NCBI GenBank assembly: GCA_017577715.1
Contig: PKRC01000016.1
Location: 1-44,960, forward strand
From: Clostridia bacterium
Lineage (GTDB): Bacteria > Bacillota > Clostridia > Caldicoprobacterales > Caldicoprobacteraceae
DNA length: 44,960 bases
Direction: 5' to 3'
Below are positions 33,892-43,161 of the stretch, one piece after another. Positions within the stretch are counted from its first letter, which is position 1. The number at the start of each line of letters is the position of its first letter. The notes under the pieces were generated by a model, which had not been told where the DNA came from, ran no database searches, and saw only the letters and a list, made by a program, of their open reading frames with translations. The translations under genes and the position numbers were made by a program.

Positions 33892-35112
33892 ATGGCTGAA
33901 AAGCAAAAAGTAGTGCTGGCCTACTCAGGAGGGCTGGATACATCCATAATAATTCCGTGGCTCAAAGAGAATTTTGATTACGAAGTAATAGCCATGGTAG
34001 GGGATGTAGGACAGGGTGAAGAGCTGGAACCCTTAAAGGAAAAGGCCATCAAGAGCGGCGCCAGTAAGGTCTATATAGAGGACCTAAAAAAGGAATTCGT
34101 GGAAGACTTCATATTCCCCACCTTGAAAGCAGGGGCCATATATGAAGGCAAGTACCTGCTGGGCACATCCTTCGCACGGCCGCTCATCGCCAAGCGCCTG
34201 GTAGAGATAGCTGAAAAGGAGGGCGCTGTGGCGGTAGCCCATGGGGCCACCGGCAAGGGCAACGACCAGGTGAGGTTTGAACTGACCATTAAGGCATTAA
34301 ATCCACGCCTTAAGATTATAGCACCCTGGCGAATGTGGAATATAAAATCGAGGGAAGATGCGATAGATTACGCCCTTGCAAGAAACATCCCAGTACCGGT
34401 CACCAAAGAGCATCCCTATAGCATGGACCGGAATCTGTGGCACCTCAGCCATGAGGGTGGCGACCTGGAAGACCCGCGGAACGAACCAGGGGATCACGTC
34501 TATCTCATATGCACCCCTCCCCATAAGGCTCCCGATCAGCCCGAATATGTAGAGATAGAATTTGAAAAGGGCATCCCAGTACAGCTCAACGGAAACTGCT
34601 ACGACGGGGTGGAGCTTATACAGAGGTTGAACGAAATAGGGGCAAGGCACGGAATCGGAATAATAGACATAGTGGAAAATCGCCTGGTAGGCATAAAATC
34701 CAGAGGGGTGTATGAGACCCCCGGCGGGACAATACTCTATACCGCCCACCAAATACTCGAGAGCATTACTTTGGACCGGGATACACTGCATTACAAACAG
34801 CATGTGGCCATCAAGTTTGCAGAGCTGGTATACGACGGTAAGTGGTATACGCCTCTCAGAAAAGCGCTATCGGCTTTTGTGGACAGCACACAGGAAAATG
34901 TAACCGGGTGCGTGCGGCTCAAGCTGTATAAAGGAAACTGCATACCTGCAGGAGTTGAATCGCCATACTCCCTGTATGACAAAGAGCTGGCCACCTTTGG
35001 AGAGGACAGCGTATACAACCAGAAAGACGCAGAAGGCTTTATCAACTTGTTCGGTCTTCCCCTCAAGGTGCAGGCCCTTTTAAGGGAGAAGAGGAAGGAG
35101 CTTGATTTATGA
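33892..35112 (+). CDS. argG: Argininosuccinate synthase ArgG
   Basis: It joins citrulline and aspartate with ATP to argininosuccinate. It has 406 residues from ATG 33892, chosen for its ACGGAGG site; the frame extends ten codons further upstream without support and across the promoter. The PP-loop AYSGGLDTS is at about 9-17, and GATGKGNDQVRFE and the SMDRNLWHLSHEGGDLEDP block are intact. It overlaps argH by four bases (ATGA). These are the only complete plus-strand genes apart from queF. Confidence 0.97.
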   Translation: MAEKQKVVLAYSGGLDTSIIIPWLKENFDYEVIAMVGDVGQGEELEPLKEKAIKSGASKVYIEDLKKEFVEDFIFPTLKAGAIYEGKYLLGTSFARPLIAKRLVEIAEKEGAVAVAHGATGKGNDQVRFELTIKALNPRLKIIAPWRMWNIKSREDAIDYALARNIPVPVTKEHPYSMDRNLWHLSHEGGDLEDPRNEPGDHVYLICTPPHKAPDQPEYVEIEFEKGIPVQLNGNCYDGVELIQRLNEIGARHGIGIIDIVENRLVGIKSRGVYETPGGTILYTAHQILESITLDRDTLHYKQHVAIKFAELVYDGKWYTPLRKALSAFVDSTQENVTGCVRLKLYKGNCIPAGVESPYSLYDKELATFGEDSVYNQKDAEGFINLFGLPLKVQALLREKRKELDL

Positions 35113-36488
35113 AACCATGGGGTGGACGCTTTGAGAAAGAGACCAGCAAGGAGGTAGACGAATTTCACTCCTCCATCCACTTTGACCACCGCCTGTACAA
35201 GCAGGATATACTGGGCAGCATAGCCCACGCCACAATGCTAGGCAAGCAGGGAATCATACTCCCTGAGGAAGCAAAAGCCATTTGCGATGGGCTGAAACAG
35301 ATACTGAAGGACATCGAAGAAGGCAAGGTCACTTTCAGCGTCGCCAGCGAAGACATACACATGAACATAGAATCGCTACTCATAGACAGGATAGGGGACG
35401 TTGGCAAAAAGCTGCACACGGCCAGGAGCCGCAACGACCAGGTAGCGCTGGACATCAGGATGTATACCAAAGAAGCCATTGACGAGATAATAAAGCTTCT
35501 CCTGGCGCTTGAAGAGCAGCTACTCAACTTGGCGAATAGGCATAAGGAGACCATCATGCCGGGCTATACCCACCTACAAAAAGCTCAACCGGTTACCCTG
35601 GGGCACCACCTGATGGCATACTTTGAGATGTTCCGGCGTGATGTAGAACGGCTAAAAGACGCATTGAAAAGAACGGATGTCATGCCTCTGGGTTCGGGAG
35701 CCCTAGCCGGGACCACCTATCCGCTGGACAGGGATTACGTAGCGCAACAGCTAGGCTTTTCTGCAATATCCCGCAACAGCATGGATGCCGTGGCCGACAG
35801 GGATTTCGTGCTGGAATTTTTAAGCTGTGCATCCATAATAATGATGCACTTGAGCCGATTTTGCGAAGAGCTCATACTGTGGTCCACTGATGAATTCAAG
35901 TTTATCGAGATGGATGACTCCTACAGCACCGGAAGCAGCATAATGCCCCAAAAGAAAAATCCCGACGTGGCGGAGCTGATACGCGGAAAGACCGGCAGGG
36001 TATACGGCGATTTGATGGCATTGCTTACCACCATGAAGGGACTTCCGCTGGCCTACAACAAGGACATGCAGGAAGACAAAGAACCCCTCTTCGATGCCGT
36101 AGACACCGTCAAAAGTTGCCTTTCGGTGTTTACCGACATGCTCAAGACCTTAAAGGTGTACCCTGAGAACATGCTTAAACAAGCTGCAAGGGGGTTCATC
36201 AACGCTACCGATGCAGCTGACTATCTGGTAAACAAGGGCGTTCCGTTCCGCGATGCCCATCATATAGTAGGAAGGATAGTGCTTTACTGCATACAAAACG
36301 GCAAAGTGCTGGAGGAACTGACGTTGGAAGAATACCAGCAGTTTTCCGATAAGTTTGACAGCCATATCTATGATGCCATATCGCTCAAAAACTGCGTAAA
36401 CCGCAGAAATATTCCGGGTGGTCCCGCACCTGCCGCTGTTTCACAGGCCATTGAAGAAGCTCGCCAATGGCTTGAAGGACAAAAATAA
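35109..36488 (+). CDS. argH: Argininosuccinate lyase ArgH
   Basis: It splits argininosuccinate into arginine and fumarate, the last step of arginine synthesis. The 459 residues are full length. The fumarase-superfamily signature GSSIMPQKKNPD is at about 276-287 and holds the catalytic serine; TARSRNDQVALD and TYPLDRDYVA are also family blocks. Translation is coupled to argG, and a terminator follows the stop at once. Confidence 0.97.
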   Translation: MKPWGGRFEKETSKEVDEFHSSIHFDHRLYKQDILGSIAHATMLGKQGIILPEEAKAICDGLKQILKDIEEGKVTFSVASEDIHMNIESLLIDRIGDVGKKLHTARSRNDQVALDIRMYTKEAIDEIIKLLLALEEQLLNLANRHKETIMPGYTHLQKAQPVTLGHHLMAYFEMFRRDVERLKDALKRTDVMPLGSGALAGTTYPLDRDYVAQQLGFSAISRNSMDAVADRDFVLEFLSCASIIMMHLSRFCEELILWSTDEFKFIEMDDSYSTGSSIMPQKKNPDVAELIRGKTGRVYGDLMALLTTMKGLPLAYNKDMQEDKEPLFDAVDTVKSCLSVFTDMLKTLKVYPENMLKQAARGFINATDAADYLVNKGVPFRDAHHIVGRIVLYCIQNGKVLEELTLEEYQQFSDKFDSHIYDAISLKNCVNRRNIPGGPAPAAVSQAIEEARQWLEGQK

Positions 36489-36489
36489 A

Positions 36490-36514
36490 GGGGCGCAAAC
36501 AAGCGCCCTTTTTT
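36490..36514 (+). terminator. Intrinsic terminator of argGH
   Basis: A perfect GC-rich 6-bp stem GGGCGC/GCGCCC (36491-36496 and 36503-36508) with a six-base loop and six T. It lies between the convergent argH and proA ends. Confidence 0.88.
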
Positions 36515-36520
36515 CATTTA

Positions 36521-37768
36521 TTATTCCCTTATCTGTCCGTTGCCGTATATTACATACTTAACGGTGGTAAGCTCTTTAAGCCCCATGGGGCCCCGGGCAT
36601 GTAGCTTTTGTGTGCTTATACCTATTTCGGCCCCAAAGCCAAACTCGAATCCATCGGTAAAGCGCGTTGACGCATTGACATAAACAGCAGCAGCATCCAC
36701 CTCATCCAAAAATTTTTGAGCCTTAAAATAATTGGAGGTGACGATGGCCTCCGAGTGGCCTGTACCGTGCTGCTGTATATGGCATATGGCCTCGTCGATT
36801 CCATTCACCACCTTAACAGCCAGTATATAGTCCAGATATTCGGTATCCCAGTCCTCTGGAGTAGCAGGTACAGCATCGGAAACAATTTTTAGGGTCTCTT
36901 CACATCCGCGAATCTCAACGCCCTTCTCCCGCAAGGCTTTGACCACCTTGGGCAAAAACTCATTGGCGATACTCTTATCCACAAGCAGCGTTTCGGCTGC
37001 GTTGCAAACTCCTGGCCTTTGCGTTTTAGCATTTACCACGATCTTCACCGCCATATCCTGATCGCACTCGCCGTCCACATATACGTGGCAGTTGCCCACT
37101 CCCGTTTGGATGACGGGCACTGTAGCTTCCTCCACCACCGCTTTTATAAGCCCGGCACCGCCTCTGGGTATGAGCACATCTACCAATCCGTTTAAACGCA
37201 TGAGCTGCCGCGCGCTGTCCCGATCGGTATTCTCGATGAGCTGAATTGCCCCCTCTGGAATGCCAGCTTCATAAGCCGCTTGAGCCAAGACTCTTACGAT
37301 GGCCTTGTTGGATTGGATGGCCTCTGAACCTCCGCGTAGTATCACCGCATTGCCGGCCTTAAGGCACAATCCGGCTGCGTCTGCCGTCACGTTGGGCCTG
37401 GACTCATATATGATTCCTATAACGCCTAACGGCACCCTGCGCTGTCCAATGACCAAGCCGTTTGGCCGCCGCCACATGGCTACCGTCTCCCCCACCGGAT
37501 CAGGAAGCGATTTCACGACCCTGATTCCATCGGCCATATCCTTTATGCGCTTTTGGTTGAGGGTCAGGCGATCAATGAAAGCCTTGGGTTTGCCGTTTTG
37601 TATGGCTGCTTCCACATCGGATTTGTTGGCCTGGATGATAAAATCGCTTTGATCCTCAAGGGCCTGAGCCATCATCTCCAGTGCCCTGTCTTTAACGCTG
37701 GACGATAGCTTGGCCAGCTGTATAGCAGCCGCCCTCGCCTTTTTGGCTTTCTCCAGCACCTCGCTCAT
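36521..37768 (-). CDS. proA: Gamma-glutamyl phosphate reductase ProA
   Basis: It reduces gamma-glutamyl phosphate to glutamate-5-semialdehyde in proline synthesis. It has 415 residues from ATG 37768, which has an ideal GAGGAGG site; the longer frame to 37819 is not needed. The catalytic cysteine lies in QRPGVCNAAETLLVD, and the family signature VYVNASTRFTDGFEFGFGAEIGIS follows. Its start lies inside the 3' part of proB, overlapping by 77 bases in another frame. It converges on argH. Confidence 0.96.
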   Translation of the reverse strand: MSEVLEKAKKARAAAIQLAKLSSSVKDRALEMMAQALEDQSDFIIQANKSDVEAAIQNGKPKAFIDRLTLNQKRIKDMADGIRVVKSLPDPVGETVAMWRRPNGLVIGQRRVPLGVIGIIYESRPNVTADAAGLCLKAGNAVILRGGSEAIQSNKAIVRVLAQAAYEAGIPEGAIQLIENTDRDSARQLMRLNGLVDVLIPRGGAGLIKAVVEEATVPVIQTGVGNCHVYVDGECDQDMAVKIVVNAKTQRPGVCNAAETLLVDKSIANEFLPKVVKALREKGVEIRGCEETLKIVSDAVPATPEDWDTEYLDYILAVKVVNGIDEAICHIQQHGTGHSEAIVTSNYFKAQKFLDEVDAAAVYVNASTRFTDGFEFGFGAEIGISTQKLHARGPMGLKELTTVKYVIYGNGQIRE

Positions 37769-38663
37769 CTTTATCCTCCTCTCCGTTGGGGACAAAGATG
37801 GTCCCCACAGGCTCTCCATTTAGGATCCTGCAAATGTTATAGGGGTTGTCACCGTTGGCGATGACCATGGGTATGCCATGGCTATTGCATATCTTAGCAG
37901 CAGCCAGTTTTGTTACCATCCCACCGGTGCCGAAGCTGTTGTCGGTACCCTGGCAGTTCTCCTCGATCTGGCGGGTTACGCCGTAAACAACGGGAATAAG
38001 CTTTGCATCGGGATGATGCTTTGGATTTTTGTCATACAATCCGTCTATATCCGAAAGCAGTATCAATAGATCTGCCTTCACCAGCACCGCCACCACTGCC
38101 GACAGCGTATCGTTGTCTCCGAACTCGATTTCCTCAGTAGCCACCGTATCGTTTTCGTTGACTATAGGAATGCTTCCATACCTGAACAGGGTATTAAAGG
38201 TATTGATGGCATTGAGCTTCCTTTTCTCGTCCTCTATTACATCCTTGGTAAGCAGGATCTGGGAAGCTATCTGGCCGTACTCGCTAAATAGCCTGGAATA
38301 CACGTGCATCAAATTGACCTGGCCTATCGCAGCCAAAGCCTGCTTCTCGGGGAGCGACTCGGGCTTCTTTGTAAACCCCATTCTGGAACACCCTACCCCT
38401 ATGGCACCAGAGGTGACCAGCACCACATTTTTATTCTCGTTTTTCAGGTCAGACAAAGCACGGACCAGCTTTTCCACTATCAATAGATTTATGGTGCCGT
38501 TGTGATGGGTAATGGTGGATGTTCCCACCTTTACCACTACAGTTTTAGCATTTTTTATCTTCTGGATAATGTCCTTTACATCCTCCGACTTTGCTTTATC
38601 GCTCATCCCGCCTGTTTCCGTGATTATTGCGCCATCATTCTTTTCATCTATAACATCCCCCAT
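37692..38663 (-). CDS. proB: Glutamate 5-kinase ProB, short form without PUA domain
   Basis: It phosphorylates glutamate to gamma-glutamyl phosphate, the first step of proline synthesis and usually feedback-inhibited by proline. It has 323 residues. An atypical N-terminal extension of about 35 residues precedes the amino-acid kinase core (VVVKVGTSTI, LVTSGAIGVG, VNENDTVAT, FGTGGMVTKLAAA). The core ends near GTIFVPN, without a PUA domain. A tail of about 30 polar residues is encoded in the overlap with proA and is probably not functional. The start at 38663 has an AGAGGGG site; Met20 is a weaker alternative. Confidence 0.92.
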   Translation of the reverse strand: MGDVIDEKNDGAIITETGGMSDKAKSEDVKDIIQKIKNAKTVVVKVGTSTITHHNGTINLLIVEKLVRALSDLKNENKNVVLVTSGAIGVGCSRMGFTKKPESLPEKQALAAIGQVNLMHVYSRLFSEYGQIASQILLTKDVIEDEKRKLNAINTFNTLFRYGSIPIVNENDTVATEEIEFGDNDTLSAVVAVLVKADLLILLSDIDGLYDKNPKHHPDAKLIPVVYGVTRQIEENCQGTDNSFGTGGMVTKLAAAKICNSHGIPMVIANGDNPYNICRILNGEPVGTIFVPNGEEDKDERGAGESQKGEGGCYTAGQAIVQR

Positions 38664-38733
38664 ATGGCTACCCCTCTTTACAAATTAATGTGGTTTTGCT
38701 TCTCGATAAAACAAAAAGCCTACCTGACGTCGA

Positions 38734-38755
38734 AGTATATACTGAAGTATATACT
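38734..38755. promoter_or_regulatory. Tandem perfect palindromes upstream of proBA
   Basis: AGTATATACT, itself a perfect palindrome, occurs at 38734-38743 and 38746-38755 (12-base period), about 70-90 bases before the proB start. The second extends to the 12-base palindrome AAGTATATACTT. Two dimer sites for a repressor are plausible; each also contains a -10-like TATACT on the minus strand. Confidence 0.5.
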
Positions 38756-38899
38756 TAAGCAACAAAAATGAACACAACTTGCACCACAGCAATTGACGGA
38801 GCTGAAAGCTAGCAGCTAAGAATGGAATTTGCAATATACCAATCGCTTACAAGAATATTATCAATAGCAGCAGGCTATTCTCGCTATACGACACAAGCC

Positions 38900-39499
38900 T
38901 CAGCTGTCCCAGCTCTCCATCAGCAATTCCAACTGCTCTAGAGAATCCACCACCCATCCTTCCCTTATGCGCTCTTGAACGTCAGCACCCAAAAACGCAA
39001 TGTCGATGTCGGTTTGGTATATAAGATAGACGTCCTGGCCATCTTCACGAGGACGGTATAGGGCCACGCTACCATCCTTCTCCCCTATGATATAATGATT
39101 GGTGCAGTAACCATCGACCTTCTCGCACAGCCACACAATTGATGGAGAGAACTCCTTAATATCCCACGAAGAATACATCTCCTCAACCTGTTCTTGTGAA
39201 AGCCCAGCTTCTTGTGCTGTCGCGTACCTATAAGTTATGGAACTATGTCCACAAGCATTATATACCCTCTCAAAGATAAAGGTAGTCTCCCGGGAGGTAA
39301 TGTGAGGCAGTTCGACGGCTGCTAAAGGTTCAAAAGAATCTGAGAGGCTACCTGCCTTGTTTATCTGTACCTTATCGTTGCCAATGCGCTCTTCATCCTG
39401 AAACATCTCCGTCAGAAGGGTATAAGAATACCCCATTACCATCCCTAGTATCATCAATGCCACCATGCCCACAAAACCGCTCTTCCGTCCGATATACAC
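38900..39499 (-). CDS. BofC-like protein (bypass-of-forespore C C-terminal domain)
   Basis: Probable membrane-anchored or exported protein of 199 residues. A helix near 10-28 is followed by a domain with the BofC-type pattern: a Tyr-x-x-Cys-Gly-His element (VYNACGHSS), GLSQEQVEEMYSSW, a CTNHYIIGEKDGSVALYR segment and a C-terminal DSLEQLELLMESW. In Bacillus BofC is a forespore regulator of the SpoIVB-sigma-K checkpoint. The start is GTG 39499 with GGAGGG six bases before it; the open frame reaches 39628 but that extra part does not look coding. It follows yebC; bofC is also near ruv genes in other Firmicutes. Confidence 0.7.
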   Translation of the reverse strand: MYIGRKSGFVGMVALMILGMVMGYSYTLLTEMFQDEERIGNDKVQINKAGSLSDSFEPLAAVELPHITSRETTFIFERVYNACGHSSITYRYATAQEAGLSQEQVEEMYSSWDIKEFSPSIVWLCEKVDGYCTNHYIIGEKDGSVALYRPREDGQDVYLIYQTDIDIAFLGADVQERIREGWVVDSLEQLELLMESWDS

Positions 39500-39682
39500 T
39501 ATAATCCCTCCAAAATATGGATTTGGATTATAGTGTTCCCATTTTTTGCATACGTTATACATGGGCCATGTAGAATTGGGGCCATGGTGGCAACGCTGCT
39601 CAAAGCCGCTGAGCTTTATCAGCTCCATGGCTTTTCATTAAGACATTAAGAACATAGCAATTACACATATGACCATCCATCA

Positions 39683-40405
39683 TTACATTTTCAGGTTGGT
39701 AAATACGTTTTGCACGTCATCATGATCTTCCAGCTTTTCGATGAGATTCATAATCTTCCTGCTAGCTTCCTCGTCCACCTCAACGTAGTTCTGTGGAATC
39801 ATAGCTATCTCAGCGGTCACAAATGAATAGCCAGCCTTTTCCAGTTGCTCCCTTACATTGGAGAATTCCTCTGGAGCTGTGATGATTTCAAACACGTCCC
39901 CTTCTCCGGATATATCCTCGGCACCGGCCTCCAAAGCTTCCAGCATGAGCTTCTCTTCGTCTACGTTGTCGCTCTTCTCTATGACCAGCAGCCCCTTTCG
40001 GTCAAACATCCAGGCCACACATCCAGCAGCTCCAAGGTTCCCTCCGTGGCGCTCAAACAGGTGGCGGATGTCGCTGGCCGTCCTGTTCCTGTTGTCAGTC
40101 AAGGCCTCAACGATTATGGCCACGCCACTGGGACCATAACCTTCATAAATGACCTCCTCGTAGTTTACCGGCTCCAATTCGCCGGCAGCCTTTTTAATGA
40201 GCCTCATGATATTCTCATTAGGCATGTTGGCCGCTTTGGCTTTGGCAATGGCATCCCTCAGCCTCGGGTTTGTTTCAGGATTGCTTCCTCCCTCCCTGAC
40301 GGCCACGGAGATTTCCCTGCCAAGTTTGGTAAACAGCTTGCCCTTTTGAGCATCGGTCTTTTCCTTTTTATGCTTAATGTTTGCCCATTTCGAATGTCCA
40401 GCCAT
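39683..40405 (-). CDS. yebC: YebC/PmpR family protein
   Basis: A cytoplasmic protein of 240 residues starting MAGHSKWANIKHKKEKTDAQKGKLFTKLGREI, the family hallmark. Members have been described as transcription regulators and, more recently, as helpers of translation through proline-rich stretches. The three-domain length is standard. A strong AGGAGG site precedes ATG 40405. It is upstream of bofC-like, and a weak promoter (40446-40474) lies before it. Confidence 0.95.
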   Translation of the reverse strand: MAGHSKWANIKHKKEKTDAQKGKLFTKLGREISVAVREGGSNPETNPRLRDAIAKAKAANMPNENIMRLIKKAAGELEPVNYEEVIYEGYGPSGVAIIVEALTDNRNRTASDIRHLFERHGGNLGAAGCVAWMFDRKGLLVIEKSDNVDEEKLMLEALEAGAEDISGEGDVFEIITAPEEFSNVREQLEKAGYSFVTAEIAMIPQNYVEVDEEASRKIMNLIEKLEDHDDVQNVFTNLKM

Positions 40406-40905
40406 AACATGTAACCTCCTGAACTGAGGCTTATTTTTCTTTCCTATAATAACATAAGTTTATCAAACTGTGAAGAGGTGGCTTTTTTAATAGCTTTAAT
40501 ATGCCCTATCTCTTAACAGCTGGCCTATGCTGTCCATGTTGTCCGTCAAACGGCATGTAACATATCAACGGCTTACCCCACCCCACCCAGAAATGCTTTC
40601 CCGCTCTAGGCATCTCGCCTTTCCAGTTTAACAAATTTACTCTAGCTCATAAATGGAATAAGCTAATGGTAACCATGGATAGGGGCCAATAAAAATTCAC
40701 GCTATCTTTAAAAAAGCAAATTTACCAAACTATACACAGCTACAGCCGTAAAATACCTTTGCAGCACACTATGCCCTGCTCCACAGAGGTAAAAGCCATA
40801 CCACATCATTTGCAGTAGGAGCATCCATGAGCTCTTTACCAACTCATTTTATCGCATTAAGCACATAGCGCATTGCTCATGGCGCACCGATCAATTAGGT
40901 ACAAA
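40406..40905. other. 500-base gap upstream of yebC
   Basis: No coding frame, tRNA or repeat supported. The only candidate signal is a minus-strand promoter for yebC, TTCACA (40469-40474) and TATTAT (40446-40451) with 17-base spacing. Confidence 0.5.
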
Positions 40906-40938
40906 AAATCCCGCTCATCATTCATATGAGCGGGATTT
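40906..40938 (-). terminator. Intrinsic terminator after hppA
   Basis: A perfect 13-bp stem (arms 40906-40918 and 40926-40938, core ATCCCGCTCAT) with a seven-base loop and a T-run on the minus strand. Confidence 0.93.
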
Positions 40939-40981
40939 CGCTGCATTTTGGCCAAACTACTGGCTCAAGTCACCTTCTGTC

Positions 40982-43024
40982 TTATCGGAACAGAGATAGC
41001 GTTATAAACAGGTTAGCGGCCAAGGAGGATATCAGGGAAACCACGGTTATCTGCGTGTTGAGCGATGGCCCTGCGGTGTCCTTAAATGGGTCACCAACAG
41101 TATCGCCGATAACGGCAGCTTTGTGGGCATCCGAACCTTTACCGCCGTAAACCCCTGTCTCGATGTATTTCTTGGAGTTATCCCATAGGCCGCCGGCATT
41201 GGCCATCAACAGTGCTAGGAACAGGCCCGACACTATGTTTCCGGTTAGATACCCACCGATGGCATTGACTCCCCCGACAAAGCCTACTACCAGGGTTACC
41301 ACGATAGCCATCAAACCTGCAGGAATCAGCTCTTTTATGGCACCGATAGTGGCTATATCAATGCACCTTTCATACTCGGGTCTTACGCCCTTTTTGCCCT
41401 CTTTAAGGCCGGGTATGGTTTCAAACTGGCGATGGATTTCAGCCACCATGCGCTCAGCATTTCGATCGACACCAAGCATCAACATGGCGGCAAATACGGC
41501 TGGTACCGCCAGACCTACCATTATACCAAAGAATACGAGGGGATCCATTATATTAAAGCTTACATTCATATCTGGCACTATGCTCATTACCGTCTCCCTA
41601 TAAGCTCCGAGCAATGCTATAACGGTAAGCCCTGCCGCACCAATGGCAAACCCTTTGGTTATGGCCTTAGCGGTATTGCCAGCAGCATCCAACTCGTCGC
41701 TGACGACCAGAGCATCCTCTCCCATATTGGCCATCTCAACCAAGCCGCGGGCATTGTCTACAATCGGTCCAAAGGCGTCGTTTGAGATGATCATTCCTAC
41801 AATGGATAACATGCCTATTGCGGCCATGCTTATACCAAACATGGCATAGGTTGCTCCCAGGGGTTCGCACAGCTTGTAGGATACTAGAGCCGAAAAGCCA
41901 ATACCCAACAGCGCCGGGAAGCAGCTCACCAGCCCATAGGAAAAACCGCTGAGGATGGTGAAAGCCGGCCCTATGGTGGATGCCTTAGCCACCTTCTCAA
42001 CGGGCTTCTTGTTGTCCCCCGTGAAGTAGTCGGAGGTAATACCGATGATAACGGCAACTATAAGCCCTACCATTGTAGCTCCCCAGATGCGCAAATCATA
42101 CTTGAATACCAATGAAACCACAAGCGTCAATACCGTAAACAACACGGTGGTGATATAAGTTCCCGTATTCAAAGCCCTACCCGGATCTTTGTGCTTGCCC
42201 ATGCTTATAAACAGCACGCCCAATATAGAGGCCAACAAACCTAAAGTAGAATAGCAGAACACTAAGTGCTCCTGACCGAGCGACAAACCTACAACCATAG
42301 CAGCCGCGATGGAAGCTATGTTGGAGTCAAACAGGTCAGCACCCATACCGGCTACGTCGCCGACGTTGTCTCCTACGTTATCTGCTATTACCGCTGGATT
42401 TCTCGGGTCATCCTCAGGGATTCCCAGCTCAACTTTACCTACCAGGTCAGCACTCACGTCAGCGGTTTTGGTGTAGATTCCGCCACCCGCCTTAGCAAAG
42501 AGGGCCAACGTACTTGCACCAAAGCTGAAACTCAATACCGTATTGGCATCTTTGGTGAGCAGATACAGGACAGATGCTCCAAACAAGCTGCAGCCCACCA
42601 CGGCCATGCCCATAACTGCACCGCCTTTGAAGGCTACTCCAAAAGCAGGAGCTATGCCTTTCTTGGAAGCCACAGCCGATTTTAGATTGGCAATGGTAGC
42701 GATGTCCATCCCAATCCTACCTGCTGCCGCCGAAAGCGAAGCACCAAATAGGAAAGCGAGAGCCATTCTAAAATTGGTCCAGAAGTTGCTCTTCCATATG
42801 GGATGGGGCAGGAATAGCAGAATCAAGACCGCCACCACCGATGCAAATACAGCCAGTACCTTATACTCCCGACGAAGGAAAGCACTGGCTCCATTCCTTA
42901 TAAGCTGCGCAATCTCTTCTGCCTCTTTACTGCCGCCGGGTTGTCGTTTTACCCATTGGTACAGGTATCCTGCAAGACAAAAGGATGCAATTGACACTAC
43001 GATAGCTGCGTAAACCCAAAACAC
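40982..43024 (-). CDS. hppA: Membrane-bound ion-translocating pyrophosphatase HppA
   Basis: It couples pyrophosphate hydrolysis to ion pumping across the membrane, saving energy in anaerobes. It has 680 residues and about 16 predicted helices. The catalytic block DVSADLVGKVELGIPEDDPRNPAVIADNVGDNVGD (from about residue 189) and the mirrored C-terminal SDAHKAAVIGDTVGDPFKDT are intact. The potassium-dependence site reads GNTAKAITKG with Lys453 and Thr456, the pattern of potassium-independent, proton-pumping enzymes. The start is GTG 43024 with GAGGAG eight bases before it. It is the last gene of the oadB-oadG-like-hppA unit and has a strong terminator. Confidence 0.96.
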   Translation of the reverse strand: MFWVYAAIVVSIASFCLAGYLYQWVKRQPGGSKEAEEIAQLIRNGASAFLRREYKVLAVFASVVAVLILLFLPHPIWKSNFWTNFRMALAFLFGASLSAAAGRIGMDIATIANLKSAVASKKGIAPAFGVAFKGGAVMGMAVVGCSLFGASVLYLLTKDANTVLSFSFGASTLALFAKAGGGIYTKTADVSADLVGKVELGIPEDDPRNPAVIADNVGDNVGDVAGMGADLFDSNIASIAAAMVVGLSLGQEHLVFCYSTLGLLASILGVLFISMGKHKDPGRALNTGTYITTVLFTVLTLVVSLVFKYDLRIWGATMVGLIVAVIIGITSDYFTGDNKKPVEKVAKASTIGPAFTILSGFSYGLVSCFPALLGIGFSALVSYKLCEPLGATYAMFGISMAAIGMLSIVGMIISNDAFGPIVDNARGLVEMANMGEDALVVSDELDAAGNTAKAITKGFAIGAAGLTVIALLGAYRETVMSIVPDMNVSFNIMDPLVFFGIMVGLAVPAVFAAMLMLGVDRNAERMVAEIHRQFETIPGLKEGKKGVRPEYERCIDIATIGAIKELIPAGLMAIVVTLVVGFVGGVNAIGGYLTGNIVSGLFLALLMANAGGLWDNSKKYIETGVYGGKGSDAHKAAVIGDTVGDPFKDTAGPSLNTQITVVSLISSLAANLFITLSLFR

Positions 43025-43161
43025 CTTCCATTCTCCTCTCTTCTTTAAATTTTCAAAAGTTTAAGCCGCACGGGACTTCCGCTTGCAAAACGCGGCTGCT
43101 TCAACCCCTTAAGCAAACCGCACATTTACAAACGCAAGCCCTGCAGCAAAATTTGATCCCT

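Noticed and set aside
34297..34803. Minus-strand open frame of 168 codons inside argG
   Set aside because: Antisense shadow of a well-conserved argG sequence.
39500..39628. N-terminal extension of the BofC-like protein
   Set aside because: The 43 extra codons lack a ribosome site and protein-like composition, whereas GTG 39499 has GGAGGG at ideal spacing.
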